From: Gaiellasilicea sp963829845
GTDB lineage: Bacteria > Actinomycetota > Thermoleophilia > Gaiellales > Gaiellaceae
Assembly: GCA_963829845.1 (NCBI GenBank)
Contig: CAWHKD010000027.1
Location: 17,085-81,084 of the forward strand
Reading direction: 5' to 3'
DNA: 64,000 nt
The notes beneath the pieces were generated by a model. It saw nothing but the letters and a program-made list of their open reading frames with translations. It did no database searches and had not been told where the DNA came from. Below are positions 8,283 through 17,144 of the stretch, one piece after another. The first letter of the stretch is position 1. Each line of letters starts with the position of its first letter. The position numbers were made by a program, and so were the translations under genes.

Positions 8283-8990
8283 GTGCGCGCGTCCGACTGG
8301 CCCGGAGAGGAGCGGCGGCACCCGCCCCTGACCTCGCCGACGTGGGCCGTGCGCGCCCCGCTCGCCGCCTGGCTCGAGAGGCAGGCGCGCAGCGGCGCGA
8401 GCTACCGCGTCCTCGACGTCGGCTGCGGCCCGAAGCCGTACTACCCCTTCTTCGCTGAGCGGGCGTCGGAGTACGTCGGCGTGGATGTCGTCGAGAATCC
8501 CGTCGCCGAGTTGCGCGGATCGGTCGAGTCGCTCCCGGTCGAGGACGGCTCCTTCGATCTCGTGCTCTGCACCCAGGTGCTGGAGCACTGCGACGACCCG
8601 GCGCAGGCCGTTCGTGAGCTTCGTCGCGTCACGGCCCCCGGTGGGCGGGTGCTCGCCTCGACGCACGGCGTCCAGTGGTACCACCCCTCGCCGGTCGACT
8701 ACTGGCGCTGGACCCACGAGGGGCTGAGGCGGCTCTTCGCGACGAATGCCGACTGGGGCGAGCTCGAAGTCGAGCCGTCCGGCGGCACGGCCGCCTGCCT
8801 GGCGATGCTCCTCGGCGCGTACACGGAGGTCGCCTTCCGCCGCGCGCACGCGAAGGCGCTGGCGCGTGGGCCGGTCTGGCTGCTGAACCGGACCGCGGCC
8901 GCGCTCGACAGCCGCTTCCCGCTCCTGGGCGAGCCGCGGCCGGGGTCGCTGACCGCGAACTTCCACGTCGTCGCCACGGTCGCCGCGTAG
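8283..8990 (+). CDS. Class I SAM-dependent methyltransferase
   Basis: This 235-residue cytoplasmic enzyme has the SAM-binding motif I VLDVGCGPKPY (about residues 43-53), the acidic loop VGVDVVENP, and motif II/III region SFDLVLCTQVLEHCDDPAQAVRE followed by APGGRVLAST. The family transfers a methyl group from SAM; the acceptor is unknown, but the setting suggests a sugar or lipid-linked glycan. GTG 8283 is supported by a -10 box 7 bases upstream and no ribosome binding site. Its stop abuts the stop of the convergent glycosyltransferase gene with no intergenic space. Confidence 0.88.
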   Translation: MRASDWPGEERRHPPLTSPTWAVRAPLAAWLERQARSGASYRVLDVGCGPKPYYPFFAERASEYVGVDVVENPVAELRGSVESLPVEDGSFDLVLCTQVLEHCDDPAQAVRELRRVTAPGGRVLASTHGVQWYHPSPVDYWRWTHEGLRRLFATNADWGELEVEPSGGTAACLAMLLGAYTEVAFRRAHAKALARGPVWLLNRTAAALDSRFPLLGEPRPGSLTANFHVVATVAA

Positions 8991-10085
8991 CTACCCCAGC
9001 ACCTCGCCGTAGAGCATCAGCGTGCGCTCGGCCATCCGCCCGACCGAAAATTCGTTCAGCGCTCGCTGTCGGCCCGCCTCGCCGAGCGCCGCCGCTCGTT
9101 CGCGGTCGGTGAGGAGCGTCTCCAGATGCGCGGCCAGCCCGGTGTGGTCGCCGGCCTCGACGAGCAGGCCGGTCTCGCCGTCCGCGACCACCTCCGGTAC
9201 CGCGCTCACCCTGGTCGCCACGACCGGGAGTCCGGCCAGCATCGCCTCGAGCAGGACGATCCCGAACCCCTCCCAGCGCGAGCTGTGGACGAAGACGTCG
9301 GCGCGCTCGAGCCAGTCGCGGATGTCGGTGCGGCCGGGCAGCACGACCGCTTCCGCGAGACCGAGCTCGGTCGTGAGCGCCCTGGTCTCGGCCTCGAGCG
9401 GGCCGCTGCCGAGGATCGCGAGCCGCGCCTGCGGCAGCTCCGCGCGGACGAGCGCGAACGCCCGCAGCAGCGTCGCGTGGTCCTTCTGGGCGATCAGGCG
9501 CCCGACGGCGACGGCGAGCGGCGCGTCTGGCGGCACGCCCGCAGCGGCCGGGGTTGGGTCGGACGACGCTGCCGGCAGCTCGTCGAGGCCGTAGCGGATC
9601 GTCACGAGTTTCGCCGGGTCGTGCCCGGCGCGCTCGAGGAAGGCACGGACCGCGTCGGAGATCGCGATCAGCTTCCGGGCCGGCCGGGCGAAGGCGCGGT
9701 CGACGTAGCGGAACGGCCCGAGCAGGTAGCGGTCGTCGTTGTGGCGGGTCGAGACGGACGGGATTCCGAGCAGGCGCGCGGCAGCGCCCCCGTAGACGTC
9801 GGCGTGGACGAGATGCGTGTGCACGAGATCAGGCCGCTCCGCGCGGATCGCGCGGTGGATATCCCACGCCATCCGGGGACTCAGGTCGAGGCCACTGCGG
9901 ACGGAGCAGTGCGGGACGCCGAGCCGGTCGAGGTGCTCGTAGAAGCGCGCGGAGTCGGTTCCGGGCACGTCGAGGCCGAGAAAGCGGGCGTCGACGCCGC
10001 GCTCGCGCAGCGCGGGCAACAGCACGAGCAGGTGCCACTCGGAGCCGCTGACCCCGGCGAGCTTGTGCAGGTGGAGGACCTTCAC
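8991..10085 (-). CDS. GT4-family glycosyltransferase
   Basis: A 364-residue GT-B fold enzyme. The N-terminal acceptor domain carries LHKLAGVSGSEWHL and RPDLVHTHLVHADVYGG; the C-terminal donor domain has AVGRLIAQKDHATLLRAF and the retaining-enzyme motif SSRWEGFGIVLLEAM with the two conserved glutamates. It is the last gene of a three-gene minus-strand operon (ligase, GT, GT); its GTG overlaps the stop of the gene before it by four bases. It probably adds a sugar to a lipid-linked intermediate at the cytoplasmic face. Sugar specificity is unknown. Confidence 0.88.
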   Translation of the reverse strand: MKVLHLHKLAGVSGSEWHLLVLLPALRERGVDARFLGLDVPGTDSARFYEHLDRLGVPHCSVRSGLDLSPRMAWDIHRAIRAERPDLVHTHLVHADVYGGAAARLLGIPSVSTRHNDDRYLLGPFRYVDRAFARPARKLIAISDAVRAFLERAGHDPAKLVTIRYGLDELPAASSDPTPAAAGVPPDAPLAVAVGRLIAQKDHATLLRAFALVRAELPQARLAILGSGPLEAETRALTTELGLAEAVVLPGRTDIRDWLERADVFVHSSRWEGFGIVLLEAMLAGLPVVATRVSAVPEVVADGETGLLVEAGDHTGLAAHLETLLTDRERAAALGEAGRQRALNEFSVGRMAERTLMLYGEVLG

Positions 10086-11239
10086 CGCAGCAGGTGGTCG
10101 TAGATCGCCTCGACCTCGTCCGCCATGCGGCCGACGGCGAAGCGCGCGCGCACGTCCTCGGCGCCGGTTGCGCCCATCCGCCTGCGCAGCGCCGGGTCAC
10201 GGGCGAGCGCCGCGAGCCGGTCGGCGAGCGCCTTCGTGTCGCCGATCGCCTCCAGGTAACCGCTCTCGCCGTTCCGGACGACTGTCCCCGTGCCGCCCGC
10301 CCGGGTCGCCACGACCGGCCGTGCAGCAGCGAGCGCCTCGATCGCGACGACGGGCGTGCCCTCGTTCGCCGACGTGAGCAGCAGGGCGTCGAAGGACGCG
10401 TACCAGGGCCGGATGCTCTTCTGAAAGCCGACGAGCCGGCAGCGGTCGGCGACCCCGAGCTCGGCCGCGAGAGCCTCCACGTCGGTGCGGTCCTCGCCGT
10501 CGCCGACCAGCACGAGCAGCGCGTCCACGTCCGAGTCGAGAAGCGCGCGCAGCGTCCGGATCAAGTCGAGCGGGCGCTTGATCGCCGTAAGCCGGCCGGC
10601 CCAGCCGACGACGAAGGTCTCTTCACCGGCTCCGATCTCCCCGCGGAGCTCCCGGCGTGACTCGTCATCTGTGTCGCTCCACGCCGGCAGGTCGAAGCCG
10701 TACGGGACGACGGTGAAGCGATCGGCACGGGCGACGCCGAAGCGGACGAGATCGTCGCGCACCTCTTCGCTGACGGCGACGAGCGTCCCCGACGTGTACG
10801 CGAGCAGCCGCTCGATCAGACGGAAGACGCGCTCCCAGCGCCGGCTGAAGTACCCGCTGAGGACGTGGCCGTGGTAGGTGTGCACGATCGCCCGGGGCCG
10901 GGCGCGACCGGAGATCAGCGCGGCGAGCCGCCCCGTCGCGCCCGCCTTGGCCGTGTGCGTGTGGAGGACGTCCGGCCGCCGCTCCCCGATGATCCGGCGC
11001 AGCGCAAGGATCGCCGCGGAGTCGGCGCGGGGCGAGAGCTCGCGCTGGAGCACCGGCAAACGGTGGAGCTCCACGCCGAGTTCGTCGGCGACGTACTCCA
11101 TCGACTCCTCTCCGGCGGCGAGCGTTCCGGCGACGACGACCACGTCGTGCCCGCGCCGCGACTGCTCGTGGGCGAGCTGGAGCACGTGGAGCGCCGCTCC
11201 GCCGACGTTGAGTCGCGCGATCACGTGCACGATCCTCAT
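10082..11239 (-). CDS. GT4-family glycosyltransferase
   Basis: A 385-residue GT-B enzyme opening with IVHVIARLNVGGAALHVLQL, the glycine-rich loop of GT4. RPDVLHTHTAKAGATGR and VHTYHGHVLSGYFS are typical of the subgroup that includes galactosyl and fucosyl transferases of capsule clusters. The donor site has VGWAGRLTAIKRPLDL and SANEGTPVVAIEALAAARPVVATRAGG. It is the middle gene of the minus operon, overlapping both neighbours by four bases. Specificity is not determinable. Confidence 0.88.
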   Translation of the reverse strand: MRIVHVIARLNVGGAALHVLQLAHEQSRRGHDVVVVAGTLAAGEESMEYVADELGVELHRLPVLQRELSPRADSAAILALRRIIGERRPDVLHTHTAKAGATGRLAALISGRARPRAIVHTYHGHVLSGYFSRRWERVFRLIERLLAYTSGTLVAVSEEVRDDLVRFGVARADRFTVVPYGFDLPAWSDTDDESRRELRGEIGAGEETFVVGWAGRLTAIKRPLDLIRTLRALLDSDVDALLVLVGDGEDRTDVEALAAELGVADRCRLVGFQKSIRPWYASFDALLLTSANEGTPVVAIEALAAARPVVATRAGGTGTVVRNGESGYLEAIGDTKALADRLAALARDPALRRRMGATGAEDVRARFAVGRMADEVEAIYDHLLR

Positions 11240-12588
11240 GACGGTTCCGCGTGCGTGGGCGGTGGAGCGAGTGACGGCGCGACGGCTGTCACACCGATCG
11301 TGATCCAGAAGATCGCGGCGAGCGGGATGCCGCCGAAGAGCGCTGCGCCGCTCAGCCCGCCGGCGAGTGCGGCCACCCAGGCCGCCGGCAAATAGGCCGC
11401 CGCCTCGTCCGGGTCGCCGCGCGGCCAGGTCCGGGCCACGCGCACCGCCGTGCGCACCGTCACGAAGGCAAGGACAAGGAACAGGAGCGCACCGACGATC
11501 CCGAGCTCGTACAGCACCTGGTCGTAGGTCTGCTGCGGGATGAACACCTCCTCGGAGGGGAAGTAGGTCGACGGCTGGTCGGGGAAGCGCGCGCGGGCGT
11601 CGTCGAGGAAGCGCACGTACTCCTCGGGCGGCAGCTCGCCGTGCCAGCCCGTCCCGACGATCGGGTTGTCGAGGAAGATGCGGCCGCCGATGTAGGCGTC
11701 GATCAGACGCTCGTTCCAGCTCGCGGCGTTGCCGAACGTGTCCTCCCGCTTCTCGCCGATCCCGACTGAGCGGAGGAAGGCGCCGAGGTCGCCGGAGCGG
11801 AGGGAGAGCACGCCGATCGTGATCGCGGCCGTCACGGCCAGCGTGACGACGACAGCGCGCTTCGTCGCCGCCTTGCGGGCTGCGCCGACCGCAAGGATCG
11901 CGCCGACGGCGAGGTACAGGCCGAGCAGCCCGGCGACGGCCGCCCCGAGCACGACGCCGATTCCCCCCGCGATGCCTGCGACCAGGGGCAGCCGTCCGAG
12001 GCGGTGACGCGGCGCGAACAGCGCGGCCAGCGCAACCGCAAGCGTCATGGTCGACAAGGCCGCGAGATCGTGCTCACCGAGGAACGACGGCTGACGGCGC
12101 GCCGGGAAGCGCGACTCCACGAACGGCGCGTCGAAGAACGCGAGCAGGCCGTAGGCCACGGCGACGGCCGTGAAGGCGACCAGGACGCCCACGAGCAGCC
12201 AGAGCTGCAGCCGCCGGCGCACGAAGAGGACGAAGCCCAGCGCGAGCACGCCGTACTCGAGCAGCTTGGCGGCGGCGATCACGGCGGTGGCGCCGTTCGC
12301 AGCGGAGGAGAGGAAGAGCCAGGCGGAGAATGCCGTCGCAGCGATCGCGAGCGCGCGCGCCGGCCGGGGCAGGCTGCCGCTGCCGAGCAGCCGGTGCAGG
12401 CAGAAGCCGGCGAGCACCGCGAGCGCCACGTCGGCGAGCACGAAGGTGATCTCGCTGCCGGCCACGTCGACGGTGAAACTCGGCTGGTCGATCGACCGGA
12501 TGAGGCTCAGAACGGTCGCCGTTGCGAGCACGATCAGCGGCAGGTCGACCGCAGACCGCCACTGCGGCTTAGCCCGGGGGTCTGCCAT
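11236..12588 (-). CDS. O-antigen ligase/polymerase-like membrane protein (Wzy_C type)
   Basis: This 450-residue protein has about eleven membrane segments and one large extracytoplasmic loop (about residues 285-365) containing WNERLIDAYIGGRIFLDNPIVGTGWHGE, the usual signature of the Wzy_C/O-antigen ligase family. Such proteins polymerise or ligate lipid-linked oligosaccharides outside the membrane. As no lipid A is expected here, a polymerase role is more likely than ligation to a core. It is the first gene of a minus operon with two glycosyltransferases and shares a palindromic -10 region with the divergent genes. Confidence 0.82.
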   Translation of the reverse strand: MADPRAKPQWRSAVDLPLIVLATATVLSLIRSIDQPSFTVDVAGSEITFVLADVALAVLAGFCLHRLLGSGSLPRPARALAIAATAFSAWLFLSSAANGATAVIAAAKLLEYGVLALGFVLFVRRRLQLWLLVGVLVAFTAVAVAYGLLAFFDAPFVESRFPARRQPSFLGEHDLAALSTMTLAVALAALFAPRHRLGRLPLVAGIAGGIGVVLGAAVAGLLGLYLAVGAILAVGAARKAATKRAVVVTLAVTAAITIGVLSLRSGDLGAFLRSVGIGEKREDTFGNAASWNERLIDAYIGGRIFLDNPIVGTGWHGELPPEEYVRFLDDARARFPDQPSTYFPSEEVFIPQQTYDQVLYELGIVGALLFLVLAFVTVRTAVRVARTWPRGDPDEAAAYLPAAWVAALAGGLSGAALFGGIPLAAIFWITIGVTAVAPSLAPPPTHAEPS

Positions 12589-12596
12589 GCCGCGCC

Positions 12597-12603
12597 TATA
12601 CTA
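12597..12603. promoter_or_regulatory. Bidirectional palindromic -10 box TATACTA / TAGTATA
   Basis: On the plus strand TATACT (12597-12602) ends 6 bases before GTG 12609. On the minus strand TAGTAT (12603-12598) ends 9 bases before ATG 12588. The seven bases read nearly the same both ways, so divergent leaderless-type transcription appears to share one melting site. Confidence 0.5.
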
Positions 12604-12608
12604 CGCGG

Positions 12609-12656
12609 GTGATTGTGGGCCTCGGGCCGTTACCGGACGCCCAATTCTCCTTCTGA
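12609..12656 (+). CDS. Candidate 15-residue leader peptide (uORF)
   Basis: A GTG placed 6 bases after TATACT opens a 15-codon frame (MIVGLGPLPDAQFSF) whose TGA overlaps the ATG of the glycosyltransferase as TGATG. If the transcript is leaderless, ribosomes would load on this GTG and reach the real gene by termination-reinitiation. It contains a TTA leucine codon. No homology is recognisable and it could simply be untranslated leader. Confidence 0.35.
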   Translation: MIVGLGPLPDAQFSF

Positions 12657-13759
12657 TGCGCATCGTTGTCCTCCCCGGAATCTGGCCTCCTGACGTCGGA
12701 GGCCCCGCCACGCATGGGCCCGAGCTCGCCCGCTTTCTCGTCGGCCGGGGCCACTCCGTGCAGGTCGTGACGATGGCGTCGGCGCCGCCGACGGAGCTGC
12801 CCTGTCCGGTGACGACGATCGACCGCGCGCGTCCGTTCCCCGTTCGGTATGGCGAGCTCACGCTGCGCGCGACCCGCGCCGCGCGAGCGGCGGACGTCAT
12901 CTACGCGTCGTCCACCTATGCCGCCGCTGCGGTGGCGAGCGTGGGCTCGCGCCGGCCGCTCGTGGTGAAGCTCGTCTCCGACCCGGCGTACGAGCGCGCC
13001 CGCCGCTGGGGCCTCTTCGACGGGACGCTCGAGGACTTCCAGCACGGGGGCGGCACGCGGCTGAGGACGCTGAAGCGAGCGCGGACGCGCGCGCTCGCGC
13101 GCGCGCTGACGTTGATCGTCCCGAGCCGATACCTCGCCGAGATCGCGCGCGGCTGGGGGCTCGACTCCGGGCGCCTGCACGTCGTGCCGAACCCCGCGCC
13201 GGCGGCGCCGGCCAGTGCGGCGACGGCGCGGAGCGGCCTCGTCTTTGCGGGCCGCCTCACCCGGCAGAAGGCGATGCACATCGCGCTCGACGCACTCGCG
13301 TACGTGCCGACCACCGCTCTGACGATCATCGGCGACGGCCCCGACCGCGCCCGTCTGGAGCAGCACGCCCACGACGCCGGGCTGAACGGCCGGGTGCGCT
13401 TCGTCGGCTCGCTGCCGCGGGAGCAGGTGCTGGACGCCCTCGCCGGGGCGGAGGCGGCCGTGCTCTCCAGCGACTGGGAGAACTTCCCCCACGCAGCGGT
13501 CGAGGCGCTGGCTGTCGGCACGCCGATGGTCGCGACCACGGTCGGCGGCGTTGGCGAGATCGTCTCCGACGGCGTCAACGGGCTGCTCGTGCCGCCCGGT
13601 TCCCCCGAGGCGTTCGGCCACGCGCTGCAGCGCCTGCTCGAGTCGCCCGAGCTGCAGACGCGCCTCTCGGACGGCGCGCGCGACTCCGTGCTCGGGCTGG
13701 CCGCAGACCGCATCTACGGACGGATCGAGGAGCTGCTGGAGGCGGCGGTCCGGCCGTGA
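12656..13759 (+). CDS. GT4-family glycosyltransferase
   Basis: A 367-residue GT-B enzyme: RIVVLPGIWPPDVGGPATHG at the N-terminus, LTLIVPSRYLAEIARGWGL in the inter-domain region, then LVFAGRLTRQKAMHIAL, TIIGDGPDRARLEQ and SSDWENFPHAAVEALA, the donor-site E-x7-E region. ATG 12656 overlaps the stop of a possible leader peptide and opens with a typical GT4 N-terminus. It starts a plus-strand run of three transferase genes and a flippase that are joined by overlaps. Confidence 0.88.
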   Translation: MRIVVLPGIWPPDVGGPATHGPELARFLVGRGHSVQVVTMASAPPTELPCPVTTIDRARPFPVRYGELTLRATRAARAADVIYASSTYAAAAVASVGSRRPLVVKLVSDPAYERARRWGLFDGTLEDFQHGGGTRLRTLKRARTRALARALTLIVPSRYLAEIARGWGLDSGRLHVVPNPAPAAPASAATARSGLVFAGRLTRQKAMHIALDALAYVPTTALTIIGDGPDRARLEQHAHDAGLNGRVRFVGSLPREQVLDALAGAEAAVLSSDWENFPHAAVEALAVGTPMVATTVGGVGEIVSDGVNGLLVPPGSPEAFGHALQRLLESPELQTRLSDGARDSVLGLAADRIYGRIEELLEAAVRP

Positions 13760-16065
13760 CTGAGGCGACGGTGGAGGCCCGGCGTCCACGGATTCTGATG
13801 GTCGGCCGGATGACGTACCCGCTGCCGCTGCCCGGCTGGCTGATGCGGAAGTTCGACGCGCTCGAGCGCCAGCTCGACCTGCGCGTCGTCGCGACGGCCG
13901 ACCCGAGCAGCACCACGGCGGACGAGCGCTTCCACCTGCTCGAGCGAAGCCGGATCCGCCTGCTCGACGGCGTCCTCTTCTACCTCCGCCTGCCCTTACA
14001 CGTGCGGCGACAGATCAACGAGTTCCGGCCCGAGGCGATCATCGCCGAGAGCCCGTACACGGCTGCACCGGCCCTCGTCGGGCGCGCCATGGCGCGCGGG
14101 AAGCCGCAGGTCGTGATCGAGGTGCACGGCGACTGGCGGACGGCGACCCGGCTTTACGGCTCGCCGACGCGGCGCGTCCTGTCGCCGCTCGCCGACGCGG
14201 TCGGCCGGATCGCGCTCCGTCGCGGCGACGCCGTCCGCGCGCTTTCGAGCTACACGGAAGGCCTCGTCGAGGACGTGCGCGGCATCCCCGTCACGGCCTC
14301 CTTCGAGGCGTACATGGACCTCTCGACCTTCACGGCGAAGCCACCGGTGCCGTTGCCGGAGCGGCCGACCGCGCTCTTCGTGGGGATGCTCGAGGCGTAC
14401 AAGAACATCGACGGGTTGGTCGAGGCTTGGAGGAAGGTCGTCCTGGAACTGCCCGAGGCGAAGCTCGTGCTCGTCGGCAAGGGCACACGCAGGGAGCTCG
14501 TCGACGAGCTCGTGGCCGAGCTCCCGGACCACGTCGAGCACATCGAGGAGCTGCTGCCGGACGGCGTCTCCGAGCAGATGGACCGGTGCACGGTGCTGGT
14601 GCTGCCGTCCCGTTCCGAGGGCCTCGGTCGCGTCCTGGTCGAGGCGATGGCGCGCGGACGCGGCATCGTCGCCAGTCGAGTCGGTGGCATCCCGGACGTG
14701 GCTCGCGATGATCGTGAGGCTCTGCTCGTGCCGCCGGGAGACGTGGACGAGCTCGCCGCGGCGCTCGTGCGGGCGCTCTCGGACCGGCTGCTCGCCGAGC
14801 GGCTCGGGGAGGCGGCGTTCGCGCGCTACCAGGAGTGGCACACGACGCCGGCCGAGTACGCAGCGAGGGTCCGGTCGCTGGTTGACGCATCGCTGCGCGA
14901 GGCCGGCGCGCTGCCCGGCGAGCGCCCGCGCGTGCTGATCGTCTCGGCGGCGCCTCCGGCGGCGACGTCGGAGCGGCCCGATCCCGCGCTCGACGCGCTC
15001 CGCGAGGAGGTGGACTACTGCGTGCTCGCCCCGGCCTTGCGGGGGGCGCCGGTCCGGCGCGACGCAATCGGCCCAGGCTCGATCCAGCTCGTGCGTCGCT
15101 GGCCCGGTTTCCTCGACGCGCTCTCCTTCTACGGCCTGATGCCGTTCCGCGTGCTCCGCCTCGTCCGGCGCTTCAGGCCCGGGGCGGTGATCGCCGAATC
15201 GCCCTACATCGGCTTTTTCGTCCTCCTGGCGATGTCGGTGCGGCGGCGCGACCGTCCCTCGGTCGTGGTCGAGACGCACGGCGACTGGCGCACGGCGGCC
15301 CGCCTCGGCGGCTCGCGGCTCCGTTTCCTCTTCGCCCCGGTCGCGGACTGGGCGGCGCGCTACGCGCTCCGCCATGCGGACGCGTTGCGGGCGCTCTCCC
15401 CGTACACCGCCGAGCTGGCCGGCCGCGAGGCAGGCGTGCCACCGGTGGAGTCGTTCCCGGCGTACATCGACCTCGGCGCCTTCACGGGCCGCCCGCCGGC
15501 GCCGCTGCCTGCGCGGCCGACGCTCCTCTTCGTGGGAATGCTCGAGCGGTCGAAGGGCGTGACGGCGCTCGCCGATGCGTGGACAGCGGTCGCGGAGCGG
15601 GTCACCGACGCGCGCCTCGTGGTCGTCGGCCGCGGCGCGCTCGCCGACGTCGTCGACCGCCTGCAGGACGACTACCCCGGGCGCGTCGAGCACGTCGAGG
15701 AGCTGCCCCCGCAGGGAGTCGCCGAGCGCATGGACGCGGCCACGTGCCTCGTCCTGCCTTCGCGTTCCGAGGGCCTCGGCCGGGTGATCCTCGAGGCGTT
15801 CGCGCGCGGTCGCGGTGTCGTGGCGACCAGGGTCGGCGGGATTCCTGACCTCGTCGAGGATGACGCGAACGGATTGCTGGTGGAGAACGGCGACGTCCCG
15901 GCGCTCGCGGACGCGCTGACGCGGATCCTGACGGAGATCGGGCTCGCCGGCCGGCTCGGCGCCGCTGCGTACGAGTCGTCGCAGACCTTCGAGTGGTCGC
16001 CCGACGACTACGCCACCCGCGTGCGCTCGCTGGTCGACCGGACTCTGGCGGAGGCGCGGCACTGA
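13756..16065 (+). CDS. Tandem (duplicated) two-domain GT4 glycosyltransferase
   Basis: This 769-residue protein is two complete GT4 units fused head to tail, about residues 1-385 and 386-769. Both contain matched motifs: AIIAESPYTAAPAL versus AVIAESPYIGFFVL, EVHGDWRTATRL versus ETHGDWRTAARL, LFVGMLEAYKNIDGL versus LFVGMLERSKGVTAL, and SRSEGLGRVLVEAMARGRG versus SRSEGLGRVILEAFARGRG. Both keep the donor-site glutamates, so both may be active; the unit similarity indicates an internal duplication. A bifunctional enzyme adding two successive sugars or a repeating disaccharide is a reasonable inference. GTG 13756 overlaps the previous stop by four bases. Confidence 0.88.
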   Translation: MTEATVEARRPRILMVGRMTYPLPLPGWLMRKFDALERQLDLRVVATADPSSTTADERFHLLERSRIRLLDGVLFYLRLPLHVRRQINEFRPEAIIAESPYTAAPALVGRAMARGKPQVVIEVHGDWRTATRLYGSPTRRVLSPLADAVGRIALRRGDAVRALSSYTEGLVEDVRGIPVTASFEAYMDLSTFTAKPPVPLPERPTALFVGMLEAYKNIDGLVEAWRKVVLELPEAKLVLVGKGTRRELVDELVAELPDHVEHIEELLPDGVSEQMDRCTVLVLPSRSEGLGRVLVEAMARGRGIVASRVGGIPDVARDDREALLVPPGDVDELAAALVRALSDRLLAERLGEAAFARYQEWHTTPAEYAARVRSLVDASLREAGALPGERPRVLIVSAAPPAATSERPDPALDALREEVDYCVLAPALRGAPVRRDAIGPGSIQLVRRWPGFLDALSFYGLMPFRVLRLVRRFRPGAVIAESPYIGFFVLLAMSVRRRDRPSVVVETHGDWRTAARLGGSRLRFLFAPVADWAARYALRHADALRALSPYTAELAGREAGVPPVESFPAYIDLGAFTGRPPAPLPARPTLLFVGMLERSKGVTALADAWTAVAERVTDARLVVVGRGALADVVDRLQDDYPGRVEHVEELPPQGVAERMDAATCLVLPSRSEGLGRVILEAFARGRGVVATRVGGIPDLVEDDANGLLVENGDVPALADALTRILTEIGLAGRLGAAAYESSQTFEWSPDDYATRVRSLVDRTLAEARH

Positions 16066-17141
16066 TGCGCCTCGTCTTCGTGACGCAGTCCGTGGACGCG
16101 GAGGACCCGATCCTCGGCGCGACCGTGGCCAAGCTGCGCGCGCTCGCGCAGCGCTGCGACGAGCTCGTCGTCATCACCGACCACATCGGCAGGCACGACC
16201 TGCCGGCGAACTGCACCCTCCGGACCTTCGGCAGCCGGACGAAGCTCGGTCGCGGACTTCGCTACATGCGCGCGCTCGTGCCGCAGCTGCTCCGGCGCGA
16301 CCGACCGGACGCCGTCATCGCGCACATGTGCCCGATCTACCTCGTGCTCGCCGCGCCGCTCGCGAAGCTCGTCCGCGTGCCGCTCGCGCTCTGGTACACG
16401 CACTGGACGATCGACCGGACGCTGAAGCTCGCGACCGCCCTCGCAGACGTCGGCCTGAGCGTCGACCGTCGCTCGTACCCGATCGACGACCCGAAGGTGC
16501 TCGGGATCGGCCACGGGATCGACGTGGCGCAGTTCGCTGCCCGGAACGGGATACCGGAGTCCAACGGGACGCTGCGCCTGCTCGCGCTCGGCCGGACGTC
16601 GCCGTCGAAGGGCTTCGCCACGCTGCTGCGCGGCTGCGCGCGCGCCCGCGCCGACGGAGTCGAGCTGGTGGTCGAGATCCACGGCGCCTCGACCACGGAC
16701 GAGGAGCGGCGGCACCGCCGCGAGCTGGAGGCGTTGATCGAGCAGGAGGGCCTGACGGGGACCGTCGAGCTGGGCGAGCCGGTGCCGCGTCCCGCCGTGC
16801 CCGAGCTGGTGCGCAGCTTCGACGCGGTCGTCAACACCACGCGAGGCCAGACGTCGGGTGGCGCGCTGGACAAGGTCGTCTACGAGTCGGCCGCCTGCGC
16901 CGTGCCGATCTTCGCCTGCAACCCCTACTTCGACGAGCTCCTCGGCGGCCTTCCGGTCGAGCTCCACTTCGGCAGCGAGGACGACGCCGACCTCGCGCGC
17001 GTGTTACGCGCCTTCGCCGATGCGGCCCCGGCCCAGCGGGCGGAGGCGGGTCGCGAGCTGCGCCGCCGCGTCGAGACCGGCCACTCCGTCGACAGCTGGG
17101 CGGAAGCCGTCGTCGCGACGGTGCGGCGCCTCCACGACTGA
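16065..17141 (+). CDS. GT4-like glycosyltransferase, divergent
   Basis: A 358-residue GT-B protein starting LVFVTQSVDAEDPILGATVAK. The acceptor domain includes VIAHMCPIYLVLAAPLAKLVRVP and LALWYTHWTIDRTLK; the donor domain has LLALGRTSPSKGFATLLRG and SGGALDKVVYESAACAVPIF. The second glutamate of the usual E-x7-E motif is kept in VYESA but the first is not obvious, so it is a divergent member. The ATG overlaps the previous stop as TGATG. It belongs to the same transcription unit as the tandem transferase and the flippase. Confidence 0.83.
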   Translation: MRLVFVTQSVDAEDPILGATVAKLRALAQRCDELVVITDHIGRHDLPANCTLRTFGSRTKLGRGLRYMRALVPQLLRRDRPDAVIAHMCPIYLVLAAPLAKLVRVPLALWYTHWTIDRTLKLATALADVGLSVDRRSYPIDDPKVLGIGHGIDVAQFAARNGIPESNGTLRLLALGRTSPSKGFATLLRGCARARADGVELVVEIHGASTTDEERRHRRELEALIEQEGLTGTVELGEPVPRPAVPELVRSFDAVVNTTRGQTSGGALDKVVYESAACAVPIFACNPYFDELLGGLPVELHFGSEDDADLARVLRAFADAAPAQRAEAGRELRRRVETGHSVDSWAEAVVATVRRLHD

Positions 17142-17144
17142 TCG

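Noticed and set aside
13996..16062. A 688-codon minus-strand frame opposite the tandem glycosyltransferase
   Set aside because: It has no recognisable domain and the codon bias fits the plus-strand gene.
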